A stretch of DNA of 64,000 nucleotides from Vibrio thalassae. GTDB lineage: Bacteria; Pseudomonadota; Gammaproteobacteria; Enterobacterales; Vibrionaceae. The notes under the pieces were generated by a model that ran no database searches, had not been told where the DNA came from, and saw only the letters and a program-made list of their open reading frames with translations. This document shows positions 54,598 through 63,942 of the stretch, in pieces (position 1 is the first letter of the stretch; every line of letters starts with the position of its first letter). The stretch spans positions 50,263 through 114,262 of the forward strand of contig NZ_OANU01000011.1 of NCBI RefSeq assembly GCF_900089835.1, read 5' to 3'. The position numbers and the translations under genes are program-made.

Positions 54598-56877
54598 TTA
54601 ACTGAACTTTTGGCGTAGGTTACGTGCTGCGGTTACTAAATTACTTAGCGACGCCTCCGTTTCTTCCCAATTACGTGTTTTTAGACCGCAGTCTGGGTTA
54701 ACCCAAAGTCTCTCAACTGGAATACGCTCGGCCGCTTTCTCAATCAACTGTTCAATCCATTCCACCGTCGGTATGTTTGGTGAATGGATATCGTAAACAC
54801 CTGGTCCTATCTCATTTGGATAGTTAAACTCTTCAAACGCATTTAACAATTCCATATTTGAGCGAGATGTTTCTATGGTAATCACATCTGCATCCAACGC
54901 GGCCACAGAATCAATGATTTCATTGAATTCGCTATAACACATATGGGTGTGTATTTGCGTTTCTGGTTTGGCACTGGCTGCGGAGACTTTGAACGCTTTC
55001 ACCGCCCAATCCAAATACGCTTTATGGTCACGTTGTTTCAACGGTAAGCCTTCGCGAATCGCCGGTTCATCAATTTGAATGATATTAATTCCAGCGTTTT
55101 GCAAATCACTAACTTCATCCTGAAGCGCTAACGCAAGTTGATTGGCAATCGTTTCTCGCGTTACATCCTCACGCGGGAATGTCCAACATAAAATGGTCAC
55201 AGGGCCTGTTAACATTCCTTTCATTGGTTTAGATGTCAAAGACTGAGCATAGGTTGACCACTCGACTGTCATCGGCTTATCGCGTTCAATGTCAGCAACC
55301 ACAATGGCAGGTTTAACGCATCGAGACCCGTAACTTTGCACCCAACCAAACTGTGTCGTTTGAAAACCGGAAAGATTCTCCGCAAAATACTCCACCATAT
55401 CATTACGTTCAGCTTCACCATGTACCAAAACATCTAATCCAGTGGCTTCTTGGCGCTCTACCGTATCTTTGATAAACGCATGCATTGCGGTTTGATAACT
55501 TGAAAATTCAATATCATTACGTTTATAGGCCGCACGAGTTTGACGAACTTCAGCGGTTTGCGGGAACGAACCTATCGTCGTCGTTGGCAACAAAGGAAGC
55601 TTCAATATTTCTTTCTGATGATGAGTACGCTCAACATAAGGAGCGCTGCGGTCACCATTAGTTTGAAGCAAAGCCGCGACACGCTTTTGAACTTCAGGCT
55701 TGTTCACCCATGTCGATCGTTCGCGCTCTATGATAGGTTGACTGTATTGAGCACAATACTGTTTCGCGTTTTCATCGCCGTCGAGTGCTCTAGCCAACCA
55801 CTGTACTTCACTGACCTTCTGTTTAGCAAAAGAGAACCAGTTCTTTGTCCCTTCTGGAAGTTTGGTTTCAAGTTCGAGATCAACCGGACTGTGCAGTAAA
55901 GAGCAAGAGGTCGCCACCCACAAACGTTCACCAAGCTTTTGTTTTAAGGGCTGTAATTGTTGTAGCTTACTGTGTAAATTTGCGCGCCAGACATTTCTAC
56001 CATTGATCGTTCCCACCGATAGCACCCACTCTTCTGGCAATTGTTCAACGACTACATCTAGCTGCTCAGGTGCCGCCGCCACATCAATGTGCAGGCCATC
56101 AACACTGAGTTGCTTAATCACATCTAACGATTCAGCAATGGAGTCAAAATACGTTGTTAGTAGCACTTTCACGTCACTTCGAATGACCTGATAAGCCAGC
56201 TTGAAGCTATTCAACCAAGGTTTTGGAAGCTCAAGAGCCAGTATCGGCTCTTCAATTTGTACCCACTCTACTCCTAGCTTTTCTAATTTAGCTAGAATAG
56301 CTTGGTATGCCGTCAACAAGCGAGGCAAAAGCGTAAGCCTATCAAACCCCTCCTCCACTTCTTTACCAAGGTAGAGGTAACTCAACGGACCTAGCAGCAC
56401 AGGTTTCACGCTGCGGTTATTTTGCTGCGCGTCGTTTATCTCATCAAAAAGCTGAGTCCAGCTTACTTGAAAACTGTCTTGTGAAGAAAACTCAGGGACA
56501 ATGTAGTGATAATTAGTATTAAACCATTTCGTCATATCCGACGCAGCTTCACCACTGCAACCACAGTGTGCCTGTGACTGACCTCGTCCAACACGGAACA
56601 GTGTATCAAGATCTGGAAAGCCGTTCGCATGTCGTTTTGGCACATGGCCTAGTAGTAAACTGGTACCAAGTACATGGTCATACCAAGCAAAATCGCCCGC
56701 TGTCACGAAAGACAGTTCATTATCGCGTTGCAGATCCCAGTTGTTCTGTTTGATGTCACTAGCGGTTTGCTTGAGAGCAGCTTGGTCACTCTCCCCTTTC
56801 CAGTATTTTTCTAGAGCAAATTTGAGTTCGCGTTTTTCACCGATACGTGGATAGCCAAGAATATGCGTTACTGTCAT
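54598..56877 (-). CDS. metE: Cobalamin-independent methionine synthase
   Basis: About 759 aa. Last step of methionine synthesis, transferring a methyl group from methyltetrahydropteroyl-triglutamate to homocysteine without B12. Two-barrel structure; C-terminal zinc ligands in [11 protein letters not shown] and [10 protein letters not shown]; the [18 protein letters not shown] and [11 protein letters not shown] segments are standard. N-terminus [21 protein letters not shown]. It diverges from metR, with MetR and MetJ sites between. Confidence 0.97.
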   Translation of the reverse strand: MTVTHILGYPRIGEKRELKFALEKYWKGESDQAALKQTASDIKQNNWDLQRDNELSFVTAGDFAWYDHVLGTSLLLGHVPKRHANGFPDLDTLFRVGRGQSQAHCGCSGEAASDMTKWFNTNYHYIVPEFSSQDSFQVSWTQLFDEINDAQQNNRSVKPVLLGPLSYLYLGKEVEEGFDRLTLLPRLLTAYQAILAKLEKLGVEWVQIEEPILALELPKPWLNSFKLAYQVIRSDVKVLLTTYFDSIAESLDVIKQLSVDGLHIDVAAAPEQLDVVVEQLPEEWVLSVGTINGRNVWRANLHSKLQQLQPLKQKLGERLWVATSCSLLHSPVDLELETKLPEGTKNWFSFAKQKVSEVQWLARALDGDENAKQYCAQYSQPIIERERSTWVNKPEVQKRVAALLQTNGDRSAPYVERTHHQKEILKLPLLPTTTIGSFPQTAEVRQTRAAYKRNDIEFSSYQTAMHAFIKDTVERQEATGLDVLVHGEAERNDMVEYFAENLSGFQTTQFGWVQSYGSRCVKPAIVVADIERDKPMTVEWSTYAQSLTSKPMKGMLTGPVTILCWTFPREDVTRETIANQLALALQDEVSDLQNAGINIIQIDEPAIREGLPLKQRDHKAYLDWAVKAFKVSAASAKPETQIHTHMCYSEFNEIIDSVAALDADVITIETSRSNMELLNAFEEFNYPNEIGPGVYDIHSPNIPTVEWIEQLIEKAAERIPVERLWVNPDCGLKTRNWEETEASLSNLVTAARNLRQKFS

Positions 56878-56966
56878 GTTGATGTCCTATATCTGAAGCA
56901 GTCTGGATGGCTAAACTATCTCGCAGCCAAAGAAGAGGAACAATCTCAAATCGTTCACATTGAATA

Positions 56967-56979
56967 TGAAATTAATTCA
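56967..56979. promoter_or_regulatory. MetR-binding site
   Basis: TGAAATTAATTCA matches TGAANNWNNTTCA exactly. It lies 90 bp before the metE ATG, in position to activate metE and repress metR. Confidence 0.75.
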
Positions 56980-57001
56980 ACAACAGATAGAAATTAAATC
57001 T

Positions 57002-57025
57002 GGACGTCTAGATGTTTACACATCT
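57002..57025. promoter_or_regulatory. Three tandem MetJ boxes
   Basis: GGACGTCT, AGATGTTT and ACACATCT, abutting octamers matching AGACGTCT at 7, 6 and 6 of 8. They lie 50 bp before metR. MetJ with SAM would repress the region. Confidence 0.8.
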
Positions 57026-57074
57026 GATAAATCACGTTAAGTTAATAGTTAAGGAAACAGGATGAGGGATATTC

Positions 57075-57986
57075 ATGATAGAGCTAAAGCACTTAAAAAC
57101 ATTGGCATCGCTAAGAGACACAGGCTCATTAACCGCCACCGCCACTTCGCTTCACTTAACTCAATCCGCCCTCTCTCATCAGCTGAAGGACTTGGAAGCA
57201 CGCATCGGGTCACCGCTGTTTATTCGTAAGACTCGCCCAGTTCGATTTACGTCTGAAGGAGAAATCCTTCTTAACCTCGCAAATGAAATTCTGCCGCGCA
57301 TTGCACAAGCAGAAGGTGATTTAGCTGGCCTAAAAGAAGATATCAATGGCCGTTTGCATATGGCGATCGACTGTCACTCTTGCTTTCAATGGTTAATGCC
57401 TGCTTTAAAAGAGTACCAACTCGCCTGGCCTCATGTTGAGCTCGATTTTTCCTCGGGCTTTGGCTTTGAGCCCATCCCAGCGTTAGTCGCTGGGGAACTG
57501 GATCTTGTCATTACCTCCGATATCCAACCGCGTACTGAGATTCACTATGAGCCCTTGTTTGATTTCGAAATACGTTTGGTGACATCCATTTCTCATTCTT
57601 TGGCAGAAAAGTCTGTCATTGAACCCAAGGATCTCTCTGATCAGACTCTATTGACGTACCCCGTCCAAAAGCAGCGTCTCGATGTGGTCAAACATTTCTT
57701 AACCCCAGCAGGGGTAGAACCAAAGAAATGGAAACAAGCTGACAACACCTTAATGTTGGTGCAAATGGTATCTGCGGGTTTAGGCGTTGCGGCTTTGCCT
57801 AACTGGGCGGTAAGTGAGTTTTCGCGCCAAGGGCTAATCACCAGCAAGCCACTTGGGCCTGGGCTTTGGCGAAGATTGTTTGCTGCGGTCAGAAATGGTG
57901 AAAAGGACAAGCACTACTTACAAGCGTTTTTTGCTACCGCACGGACACAGTGTCAGCAGCATTTAACGGGTATCAAGCTTGCTTAA
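57075..57986 (+). CDS. metR: Methionine regulator MetR (LysR family)
   Basis: About 303 aa LysR protein: HTH in LTATATSLHLTQSALSHQLKDLEAR, then an effector domain that binds homocysteine. Divergent from metE, the classical arrangement. It starts with ATG 57075 after a weak site. It converges with the GT39 gene across a terminator. Confidence 0.95.
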   Translation: MIELKHLKTLASLRDTGSLTATATSLHLTQSALSHQLKDLEARIGSPLFIRKTRPVRFTSEGEILLNLANEILPRIAQAEGDLAGLKEDINGRLHMAIDCHSCFQWLMPALKEYQLAWPHVELDFSSGFGFEPIPALVAGELDLVITSDIQPRTEIHYEPLFDFEIRLVTSISHSLAEKSVIEPKDLSDQTLLTYPVQKQRLDVVKHFLTPAGVEPKKWKQADNTLMLVQMVSAGLGVAALPNWAVSEFSRQGLITSKPLGPGLWRRLFAAVRNGEKDKHYLQAFFATARTQCQQHLTGIKLA

Positions 57987-58017
57987 ACATAGCCCTCAAG
58001 AAAGGAGGGCTATGTTT
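57985..58017. terminator. Terminator of metR, bidirectional in form
   Basis: Stem AAACATAGCCCTC / GAGGGCTATGTTT with loop AAGAAAG. It overlaps the metR stop by one or two bases and serves the GT39 gene as well. Confidence 0.8.
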
Positions 58018-58037
58018 ACACTCGAAGTGCATTGTTA

Positions 58038-59531
58038 TTATTGAGGACTTACAACCCCCAGACATACTGGTAATTCATCATCTTGTGGTGACTTTCTAAA
58101 ACCAATTTCTTTCGTATAGTTTGGATAAAATTGTGGCCATTCCTCGGTAAAACGACTAAATGTTCCGCTTTCGCACCCTTTCCCCAATTGTCCTAACAAT
58201 AAGACACCATGTTCCGCAATAGCATCACTGGTAATATTTCGATTGTAGACATTCGGCAATGTTTCGCTGCTCCATTTTTTCGTTACTTTCGGGTGGGGAG
58301 CAATATAGAAGGTCAGCCATTCTGAGTAGTCTGAACCCCCAACCAATTCTAACGGCTGTTCTTGGTGTTGATACCAAAATTCTTCAGCTTGATCGGCAAG
58401 TTTAATTACGCCACTCAGGTTTTGACCCGCATTCTTAACATTAAAAAATAGCACAGAGGAATAACCAACAATTATTACCAGCGCCATAATTGATAAGACT
58501 TTAAGGGTTTTCGACAATTGACCGATTATCTCTTTTGATAAAAAACCTACCAACACTACCGAAGCTGGCAAAAAGAATGGGTGCAACCACTCAACAAGCC
58601 GATCTCCTTTATGAAACGTAAACCACGCCATGATAGGGATAAGCGGAGCAAAAAGAACAAAAGTGGTTAACCAGACTTTTTCAGGGACATGCTTCGTTAA
58701 CTTGAACGATTTGTTGCCTAATAAGGCCGCCAATAGGATAAGTGGATAAAATACAGACAGCACCGCCAGCCAACTTCCCGGGCTTAGCTGAGCTGACACT
58801 TGACCACTTACCCATTTCACGGATGAAAAGTTGTTGGCAAACATCCAAGCAAAATTAGGCGTCACTAACAATAAAAATGCGGCAATGCCTGCATAGAAGT
58901 ACGGCTCTTTCCAAAAACGACGAACGCTTGGGACAGCTAAACTCAAAATAAACACCATCGCGACTGGCGCAAACGTCGTATATTTTGACATTGCGGAACA
59001 GCCCGCTACCACACCAAACGGTACCCACCACTTCGAATCGTCATAAACGGCTTTAACAAAAAAGAACAAGATCCAAGGCCAAGAACCAAATAACAAATAG
59101 TTGTCATTGTAAGGAAGAGCCTCAAAATTAATGACGCCAGAAAAGTTAAGAGTCAACAGACCAATCCAAGCAAAAACCGGAGATTCGGTCAATTTATACG
59201 CTAAGTGATAGCACCCTAGCATTCCAATAGCGATTACAGAGAAGTGACCGACATACCAAAATGCTGAAGCAAACTCTGTGGTATTAGAAAAAAGTAGAAT
59301 TTTCGAAAAAAAACCGACAAACCAAGGGTTCTTTGGGCTTCCCCACTCGCCATTACTGGCCCAATTTAACGCTTCAACAGCATCATATGGTACTGTTGGG
59401 TCTAAATGGTACGTCACCAAAGACCATGCTAATGCGTATAAAAAACACCATAAAAAAGCAAAACGGTGCGAGCGTTGTACTTCGAGTGGGGCAAGCGAGT
59501 TTCGGTCGAAACTAAGAATAGTTGAAAGCAT
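58038..59531 (-). CDS. GT39-type integral membrane glycosyltransferase
   Basis: About 497 aa, about 10-12 hydrophobic spans. The N-terminal periplasmic loop has the acidic PYDAVEALNWA and the later PEALPYNDNYLLFG, the Asp/Glu pattern of the PMT/ArnT-like GT-C group that use polyprenyl-phosphate sugars. The C-terminal ~110 residues are soluble and periplasmic in character. Acceptor is unknown (lipid A, protein or glycan). It stands alone, without cell-surface glycan genes nearby. Confidence 0.8.
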   Translation of the reverse strand: MLSTILSFDRNSLAPLEVQRSHRFAFLWCFLYALAWSLVTYHLDPTVPYDAVEALNWASNGEWGSPKNPWFVGFFSKILLFSNTTEFASAFWYVGHFSVIAIGMLGCYHLAYKLTESPVFAWIGLLTLNFSGVINFEALPYNDNYLLFGSWPWILFFFVKAVYDDSKWWVPFGVVAGCSAMSKYTTFAPVAMVFILSLAVPSVRRFWKEPYFYAGIAAFLLLVTPNFAWMFANNFSSVKWVSGQVSAQLSPGSWLAVLSVFYPLILLAALLGNKSFKLTKHVPEKVWLTTFVLFAPLIPIMAWFTFHKGDRLVEWLHPFFLPASVVLVGFLSKEIIGQLSKTLKVLSIMALVIIVGYSSVLFFNVKNAGQNLSGVIKLADQAEEFWYQHQEQPLELVGGSDYSEWLTFYIAPHPKVTKKWSSETLPNVYNRNITSDAIAEHGVLLLGQLGKGCESGTFSRFTEEWPQFYPNYTKEIGFRKSPQDDELPVCLGVVSPQ

Positions 59532-59639
59532 TGGCTAAAAAGGACTCCCTTAAAAGTCAAAATAGATGGTTTTGGCAATAGACTCTACCCACTTAAAGAG
59601 CGTCGCGACATGCTCTCAAGTCAGTTTTCTGTCAATACC

Positions 59640-59695
59640 TTAGCTATTGATTGATTACATAAATAGCTTAGGTATTGATTGATTACATAAATAGC
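59640..59695. repeat. 28-bp tandem duplication
   Basis: Two copies of TTAG-N-TATTGATTGATTACATAAATAGC (59640-59667 and 59668-59695), differing only at base five. An inverted 10-base echo, TCAATCAATA, is at 59722-59731. It lies in the 357-bp spacer upstream of the GT39 gene and has no ORF. Confidence 0.85.
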
Positions 59696-59826
59696 GGATA
59701 ATAATAGATGGGTAGTCTATATCAATCAATAGTCAAGCGCTGTAACGAAATGTCAGCTTTGATTGTATGAGAAATTATCTATGAATGAGAATTTAGGGGG
59801 AAATTGCGATGGTTCGAAATGCGAAT

Positions 59827-59870
59827 CACACGATTCAATGCTCATAGCAACAAGGGCATTAAATCGTGTG
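59827..59870. other. Hairpin after melB
   Basis: CACACGATTcAATGC (59827-59841) and GCATTaAATCGTGTG (59856-59870), 15-base arms with one mismatch and a 14-base loop. It is 18 bp past the melB stop. No T-run follows on the - strand, so it is probably a 3' UTR structure rather than a clean terminator. Confidence 0.65.
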
Positions 59871-59888
59871 CTTCATTAGGGTTGTTAT

Positions 59889-61265
59889 TTAATATTGTGC
59901 ATTGATTGCTTGAGAGTTTGGTTGGCCGTTCTGTTTTACCGCCTGTTCAGAGAAGCCTTCATGTAAGTGATAGTAACGTTTGTATACGATGCCGCTAATG
60001 GCCATCAACAACGCTGGTAAACCCACCATCATAAATTCGATGCCAAAAATAGTTTCTGCTGTTTGTTCCACGTTTGGTACATAACCTACTAGTGATAAGC
60101 CGACACCAACAATAAACCCACCTGCAGCACCTGCAAACTTCACTAACATGGTCTGCACAGAGAAAATGACACTTTCACTGCGACGTCCCGTTTTATACTC
60201 ACCATAGTCGACAACGTCAGCAAGCATAACGGTTTGAAGCGCATTGGCGATTCCGATACCAAACTTGATAGCGGCGCCAGAAAGACCGATGAGTACAACG
60301 TTACCCGGAGCCAAACCACTCATGGCAAGTAGTAGACCACATGACAAGATTGGGAAGCCACAGGCAATAAACCACAAGTTCTTTCTCGGTAACTTAGCAG
60401 CAATACGAGGAAACAAAAATACACCGGCAACTTCGGCAGCACCTGCAACCATCATATAAATAGGGAATAGTTCAGAATTTCCTAACGCATAGGAGAAGTA
60501 ATAGATAGCGAAACCACCGACAAGAAGGTTAGCTACTTGGAATGACAAGACTGTACCGATAAGTGCTTTTAGTTGATCATTTTGTCCGATGATGACCATA
60601 ACGTCTTTGAAATTAAACTTCTCGGCCGCATTCGCTTTAATGTGGGTGTCTTCTTTTACATTGCGAGCCACCAAGAACGCACTTAATACAAACAGAATGG
60701 CGATTAAGATCGATAAGTTGAAGAAACCATCACCTTGATTGCCTTCACCTAGCGTACCCACAATATGTAGGCCATAAGTACCGATAATAAACCATGCCAA
60801 GCTCGCAAATAAACGTGGCCATACCACCAGTTTCTCACGTTCTTGCCTTGAGCTAGAAAGTGCTGGAATCATCGACCAATACGGGATGTCCATGATGGTG
60901 TATGTCAGACCCCATAAAATGTAAGCGGATGCTGCATAAACATACAAGGTTTTACCTTCGAACATATGTGTACTAAACAAAGCAATCAGAACGACAGCAT
61001 TTAAAATAGTACCAATGACGATCCACGGACGGAACTTACCCATTGTTGAGCGGGTGTTATCGACAATCACACCCATCAACGGATCCGTTATTGCGTCGAA
61101 AACTCGAGCTACGAGGAAGATCGTCCCGACAAACGCTGCGGATAAACCAGCAACATCCGTAAAGTAAAACATAAGGAAAATATAGATAGGTGCACAAGCA
61201 AAGTCTTTGCCTAATGCGCCCAGGCCGTAAGACAGTTTGGTTTTAAGAGTCAGTTGTTCAGACAT
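59889..61265 (-). CDS. melB: Melibiose:cation symporter (GPH family)
   Basis: About 458 aa with about 12 hydrophobic spans. Close to MelB: FKLSYGLGALGKDF-like start, FDAITDPLMG (Asp pair D55/D59 positions), YTIMDIPYWS, PWIVIGT and DVVDYGEYKTG. These Asp residues couple Na+/H+ to sugar. It is downstream of the alpha-galactosidase and has its own leader, with two operator-like sites. Confidence 0.93.
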   Translation of the reverse strand: MSEQLTLKTKLSYGLGALGKDFACAPIYIFLMFYFTDVAGLSAAFVGTIFLVARVFDAITDPLMGVIVDNTRSTMGKFRPWIVIGTILNAVVLIALFSTHMFEGKTLYVYAASAYILWGLTYTIMDIPYWSMIPALSSSRQEREKLVVWPRLFASLAWFIIGTYGLHIVGTLGEGNQGDGFFNLSILIAILFVLSAFLVARNVKEDTHIKANAAEKFNFKDVMVIIGQNDQLKALIGTVLSFQVANLLVGGFAIYYFSYALGNSELFPIYMMVAGAAEVAGVFLFPRIAAKLPRKNLWFIACGFPILSCGLLLAMSGLAPGNVVLIGLSGAAIKFGIGIANALQTVMLADVVDYGEYKTGRRSESVIFSVQTMLVKFAGAAGGFIVGVGLSLVGYVPNVEQTAETIFGIEFMMVGLPALLMAISGIVYKRYYHLHEGFSEQAVKQNGQPNSQAINAQY

Positions 61266-61351
61266 ACGTTACACTTAGTTTCTTTAACTTATTGGTCTGA
61301 GCGCAATCCTACTGATAGAAGCATGACCTTTCTGTGATCAATGACCACTAC

Positions 61352-61365
61352 TGGAAACGTTTACA
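61352..61365. promoter_or_regulatory. LacI-family operator 1 (melB)
   Basis: TGGAAACGTTTACA, 87 bp before the melB start. Same half-sites as 61469-61482 and 63738-63751; it is the most symmetrical copy, centred on ACGT. Confidence 0.65.
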
Positions 61366-61468
61366 CTACTCTTTTAAAAAATGAGATCTAAACCCATTTA
61401 ATACGTATAAATGTGGTTTTAATGTGATCATTTCCAGTATTTATTAACTTATGGTAGTCACCAAAGTC

Positions 61469-61482
61469 CGGAAACGATTACA
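61469..61482. promoter_or_regulatory. LacI-family operator 2 (melB)
   Basis: CGGAAACGATTACA, about 204 bp before the melB start. It is 117 bp from operator 1 (about 11 helical turns), suiting a DNA loop. Confidence 0.6.
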
Positions 61483-61493
61483 TTGAAAACGCA

Positions 61494-61529
61494 TAAAAAA
61501 GGCTGCATAGGAATACCATGCAGCCTTTG
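61494..61529 (-). terminator. Terminator of the alpha-galactosidase gene
   Basis: Stem AAAGGCTGCAT / ATGCAGCCTTT followed on the - strand by six T. Confidence 0.88.
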
Positions 61530-61545
61530 TTAATTTTACGGGGAC

Positions 61546-63660
61546 TTATATTCGCTGTAACTGCACCAATACAGCGGTTTCCGAATCCAAGATAGGCATT
61601 GTTAAACCAATTTCTTCACACCATTCACCGGTTAACTCACACCCTTCTTCCATCCAAGGAGGTTGATAATTGACGATATCATCAAACAGTGCAGGCTTAT
61701 CAAGTACTGAAACCTGATAACGTGCTTTTGGATCCAATCCAGGTATGCGCAGATGACCACTTAGAGAGTTAGTCGGCATAGCCAATTGTGCAATTTGGAT
61801 CACGGCCTGAGATTTATCCTTGGCCACCACTGCGGAAATCTGATGGGCTTTATCATCCGTCATTAGACGCCATGAGTTGCCTGAATGAAGCAGTGAGCGT
61901 AGTGATTTATGCAGCTTAATGTATCTTTCAAATCCTTGCTTTTCGACATCACTTTCTTTTACCGGATCAAGCTCAATCCCCATATGACCGAACAACGCCG
62001 TTAAGCCACGAAACTCAATCGCATGGCGGCGACGAGTGCTGTGACAATGGCTAGCGCCAATGTGACTCCCCATGACTTCTGGAGGGAAGAAATAACTCAT
62101 CCCTCGCTGTATCGATTGTCTTTCGAGCGCATCGTTGTTATCCGAAGCCCAGAATCGGTGCGTTCGTTTCAACACTTCAAAATCGATTCGTCCGCCACCA
62201 GCTGCGCATGATTCGATTTCAACATTAGGGTGCTTAGCTCGTACTTTATCCACGAGTTGATAGTAACGAACGACCTGCTCGTAACCAGCAGCTCTACCCT
62301 CATGCCCCGGTTGAACCACTTCACGGTTCATATCCCATTTAATGTAAGCAATATTATAAGTCGAGAGGAAATAGTCCAAACGCTCAAATAAGTAATTAAA
62401 AGCATCTTCATTTTGAAGATCAATAACGTATTGATTGCGGCCTGCAGGCTGTTGATAACTGTCAACCGCCAGTAACCATTCAGGATGCGCTCGATAAAGG
62501 TCGGAGTTTTTGTTTATCATTTCTGGTTCAAACCACAAACCAAACTCCATCCCAAGCTTATTCACATGCTCGACAACCGGTGCTAAACCATTGGGATATT
62601 TGGTTTCATCTAAGAGCCAATCACCTAACGCCGCTTTATCGCCATCGCGCCCTTTGAACCAACCGTCATCAATAATAAAACGCTCCACGCCCATTTGTGC
62701 AGCCTGCGTCGCCATAGACATGATGTAGTCAGGATCGTGTTCGAAATAGATGCCCTCCCATGTATTCAGATGAATTGGGCGTGGCTTACTCGAAAATTCT
62801 GACGGGAGAATAGAGTGACGCACGTGTTCGTGGAATTGCTGGCTCATGCCATTCAATCCTCTATCGCTATAACTGGCGTATAGCCACGGAGTCGTTATGC
62901 TCTCGCCTTGTTCAAGTGCCACTTCCCCTGGCAGATAGATAACTTCTGCCTGAGCATAGCGGCGTCCATCGGCTTTCACATCAACTCTTAGCCTGTGGTT
63001 ACCACTCCACGCGAAGTGGAAACCCCAAACATCACCCGTCATTTCATCAAAATGACTGGTACCCGCTACAATGGCAGGATAGTGCTCGTGAGAGGTTCGT
63101 CCGCGGCGGTTTTCTTGCTGGAAACCTCCCTGCAACAGTGGCTGACGTACCGTTTGGAACTCATGGACCCAACGGCCAAAAAAAGTCATCAACTCTTTAG
63201 CCCGCTCAGGTAACATCAATGTATTGGCTAAACGATTTACTTGATAAGCACCTGGCTTATTGTTGGTGAGCGTATGGCGCACCTTGACCACATCATGTTG
63301 ATCTAATTGCAGTTCTGTTTTCAGCGTCAACCCAGCACAGGCGTCCTCGCTCACGAGTGTCAACTGATTGTCGTAATGTATTGTCTCCGAGATGGTGAAA
63401 ACAGGTGCCCAATCTAAACCATTACGATGCCCTTCCAGTGCAGGACTGCTGAACAGACCACGGGCTAACTCCGGGCTCAACGACATCGCTATGTCGTCAT
63501 CCAAACGCCCATAAGGAACGGGACGTTGTAACGCCAATCTTGATTGAGGGAGGGACACATCGATGTTCTTACCCCAATGTAGAATCTCTGCTAACTCCCC
63601 AACTTCGAGAAGCATCTGTGTGCTGGTGCCCTTTAACTCAATCAGCGTTTTGTTTGTCAT
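61546..63660 (-). CDS. Alpha-galactosidase (GH36)
   Basis: About 704 aa, no signal peptide, so cytoplasmic. N-terminal beta-supersandwich, then the GH-D clan barrel: nucleophile Asp in YIKWDMNREVVQPG, and the acid/base Asp in FWASDNNDALERQ, with ESCAAGGGRIDFEVL. GH36 tetrameric enzymes of this size act on melibiose and raffinose-type sugars. With melB it forms a melibiose uptake and hydrolysis unit, co-regulated through the shared operators. Confidence 0.93.
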   Translation of the reverse strand: MTNKTLIELKGTSTQMLLEVGELAEILHWGKNIDVSLPQSRLALQRPVPYGRLDDDIAMSLSPELARGLFSSPALEGHRNGLDWAPVFTISETIHYDNQLTLVSEDACAGLTLKTELQLDQHDVVKVRHTLTNNKPGAYQVNRLANTLMLPERAKELMTFFGRWVHEFQTVRQPLLQGGFQQENRRGRTSHEHYPAIVAGTSHFDEMTGDVWGFHFAWSGNHRLRVDVKADGRRYAQAEVIYLPGEVALEQGESITTPWLYASYSDRGLNGMSQQFHEHVRHSILPSEFSSKPRPIHLNTWEGIYFEHDPDYIMSMATQAAQMGVERFIIDDGWFKGRDGDKAALGDWLLDETKYPNGLAPVVEHVNKLGMEFGLWFEPEMINKNSDLYRAHPEWLLAVDSYQQPAGRNQYVIDLQNEDAFNYLFERLDYFLSTYNIAYIKWDMNREVVQPGHEGRAAGYEQVVRYYQLVDKVRAKHPNVEIESCAAGGGRIDFEVLKRTHRFWASDNNDALERQSIQRGMSYFFPPEVMGSHIGASHCHSTRRRHAIEFRGLTALFGHMGIELDPVKESDVEKQGFERYIKLHKSLRSLLHSGNSWRLMTDDKAHQISAVVAKDKSQAVIQIAQLAMPTNSLSGHLRIPGLDPKARYQVSVLDKPALFDDIVNYQPPWMEEGCELTGEWCEEIGLTMPILDSETAVLVQLQRI

Positions 63661-63737
63661 TCACTCTAACCTCAGAAACGATTTGCTTTACATAATAGCG
63701 GTAAATACTAGAAATTCTGTGAGGCACAGCATAATCA

Positions 63738-63751
63738 TGGAAACGCTTACA
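63738..63751. promoter_or_regulatory. LacI-family operator 3 (alpha-galactosidase)
   Basis: TGGAAACGCTTACA, 78 bp before the alpha-galactosidase ATG. Third copy of the operator. Confidence 0.65.
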
Positions 63752-63811
63752 ATCAGACGTCATTGTCAGGTTGTTTTTTTTAACCTATTGAGGCTCTTCT
63801 CCGCTTTGTTG

Positions 63812-63875
63812 AGTCATAACGCAATACTTATGACTTCTACCATACTGACTAATAACCCTTTTTTAGTCAGTATGG
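63812..63875. other. Two adjacent perfect inverted repeats
   Basis: AGTCATAA/TTATGACT (63812-63835, 8-bp arms) and CCATACTGACTAA/TTAGTCAGTATGG (63840-63875, 13-bp arms, loop TAACCCTTTT). They lie upstream of the alpha-galactosidase gene in DNA without a supported ORF. No clean T-run follows. They could be a terminator pair or an operator/structure. Confidence 0.6.
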
Positions 63876-63942
63876 ATGAATCCTATTTTGACCCAGTTAC
63901 TTTCTCAGCTTTTACATATTCAGGGGCAGGCAATCCAGTCGA

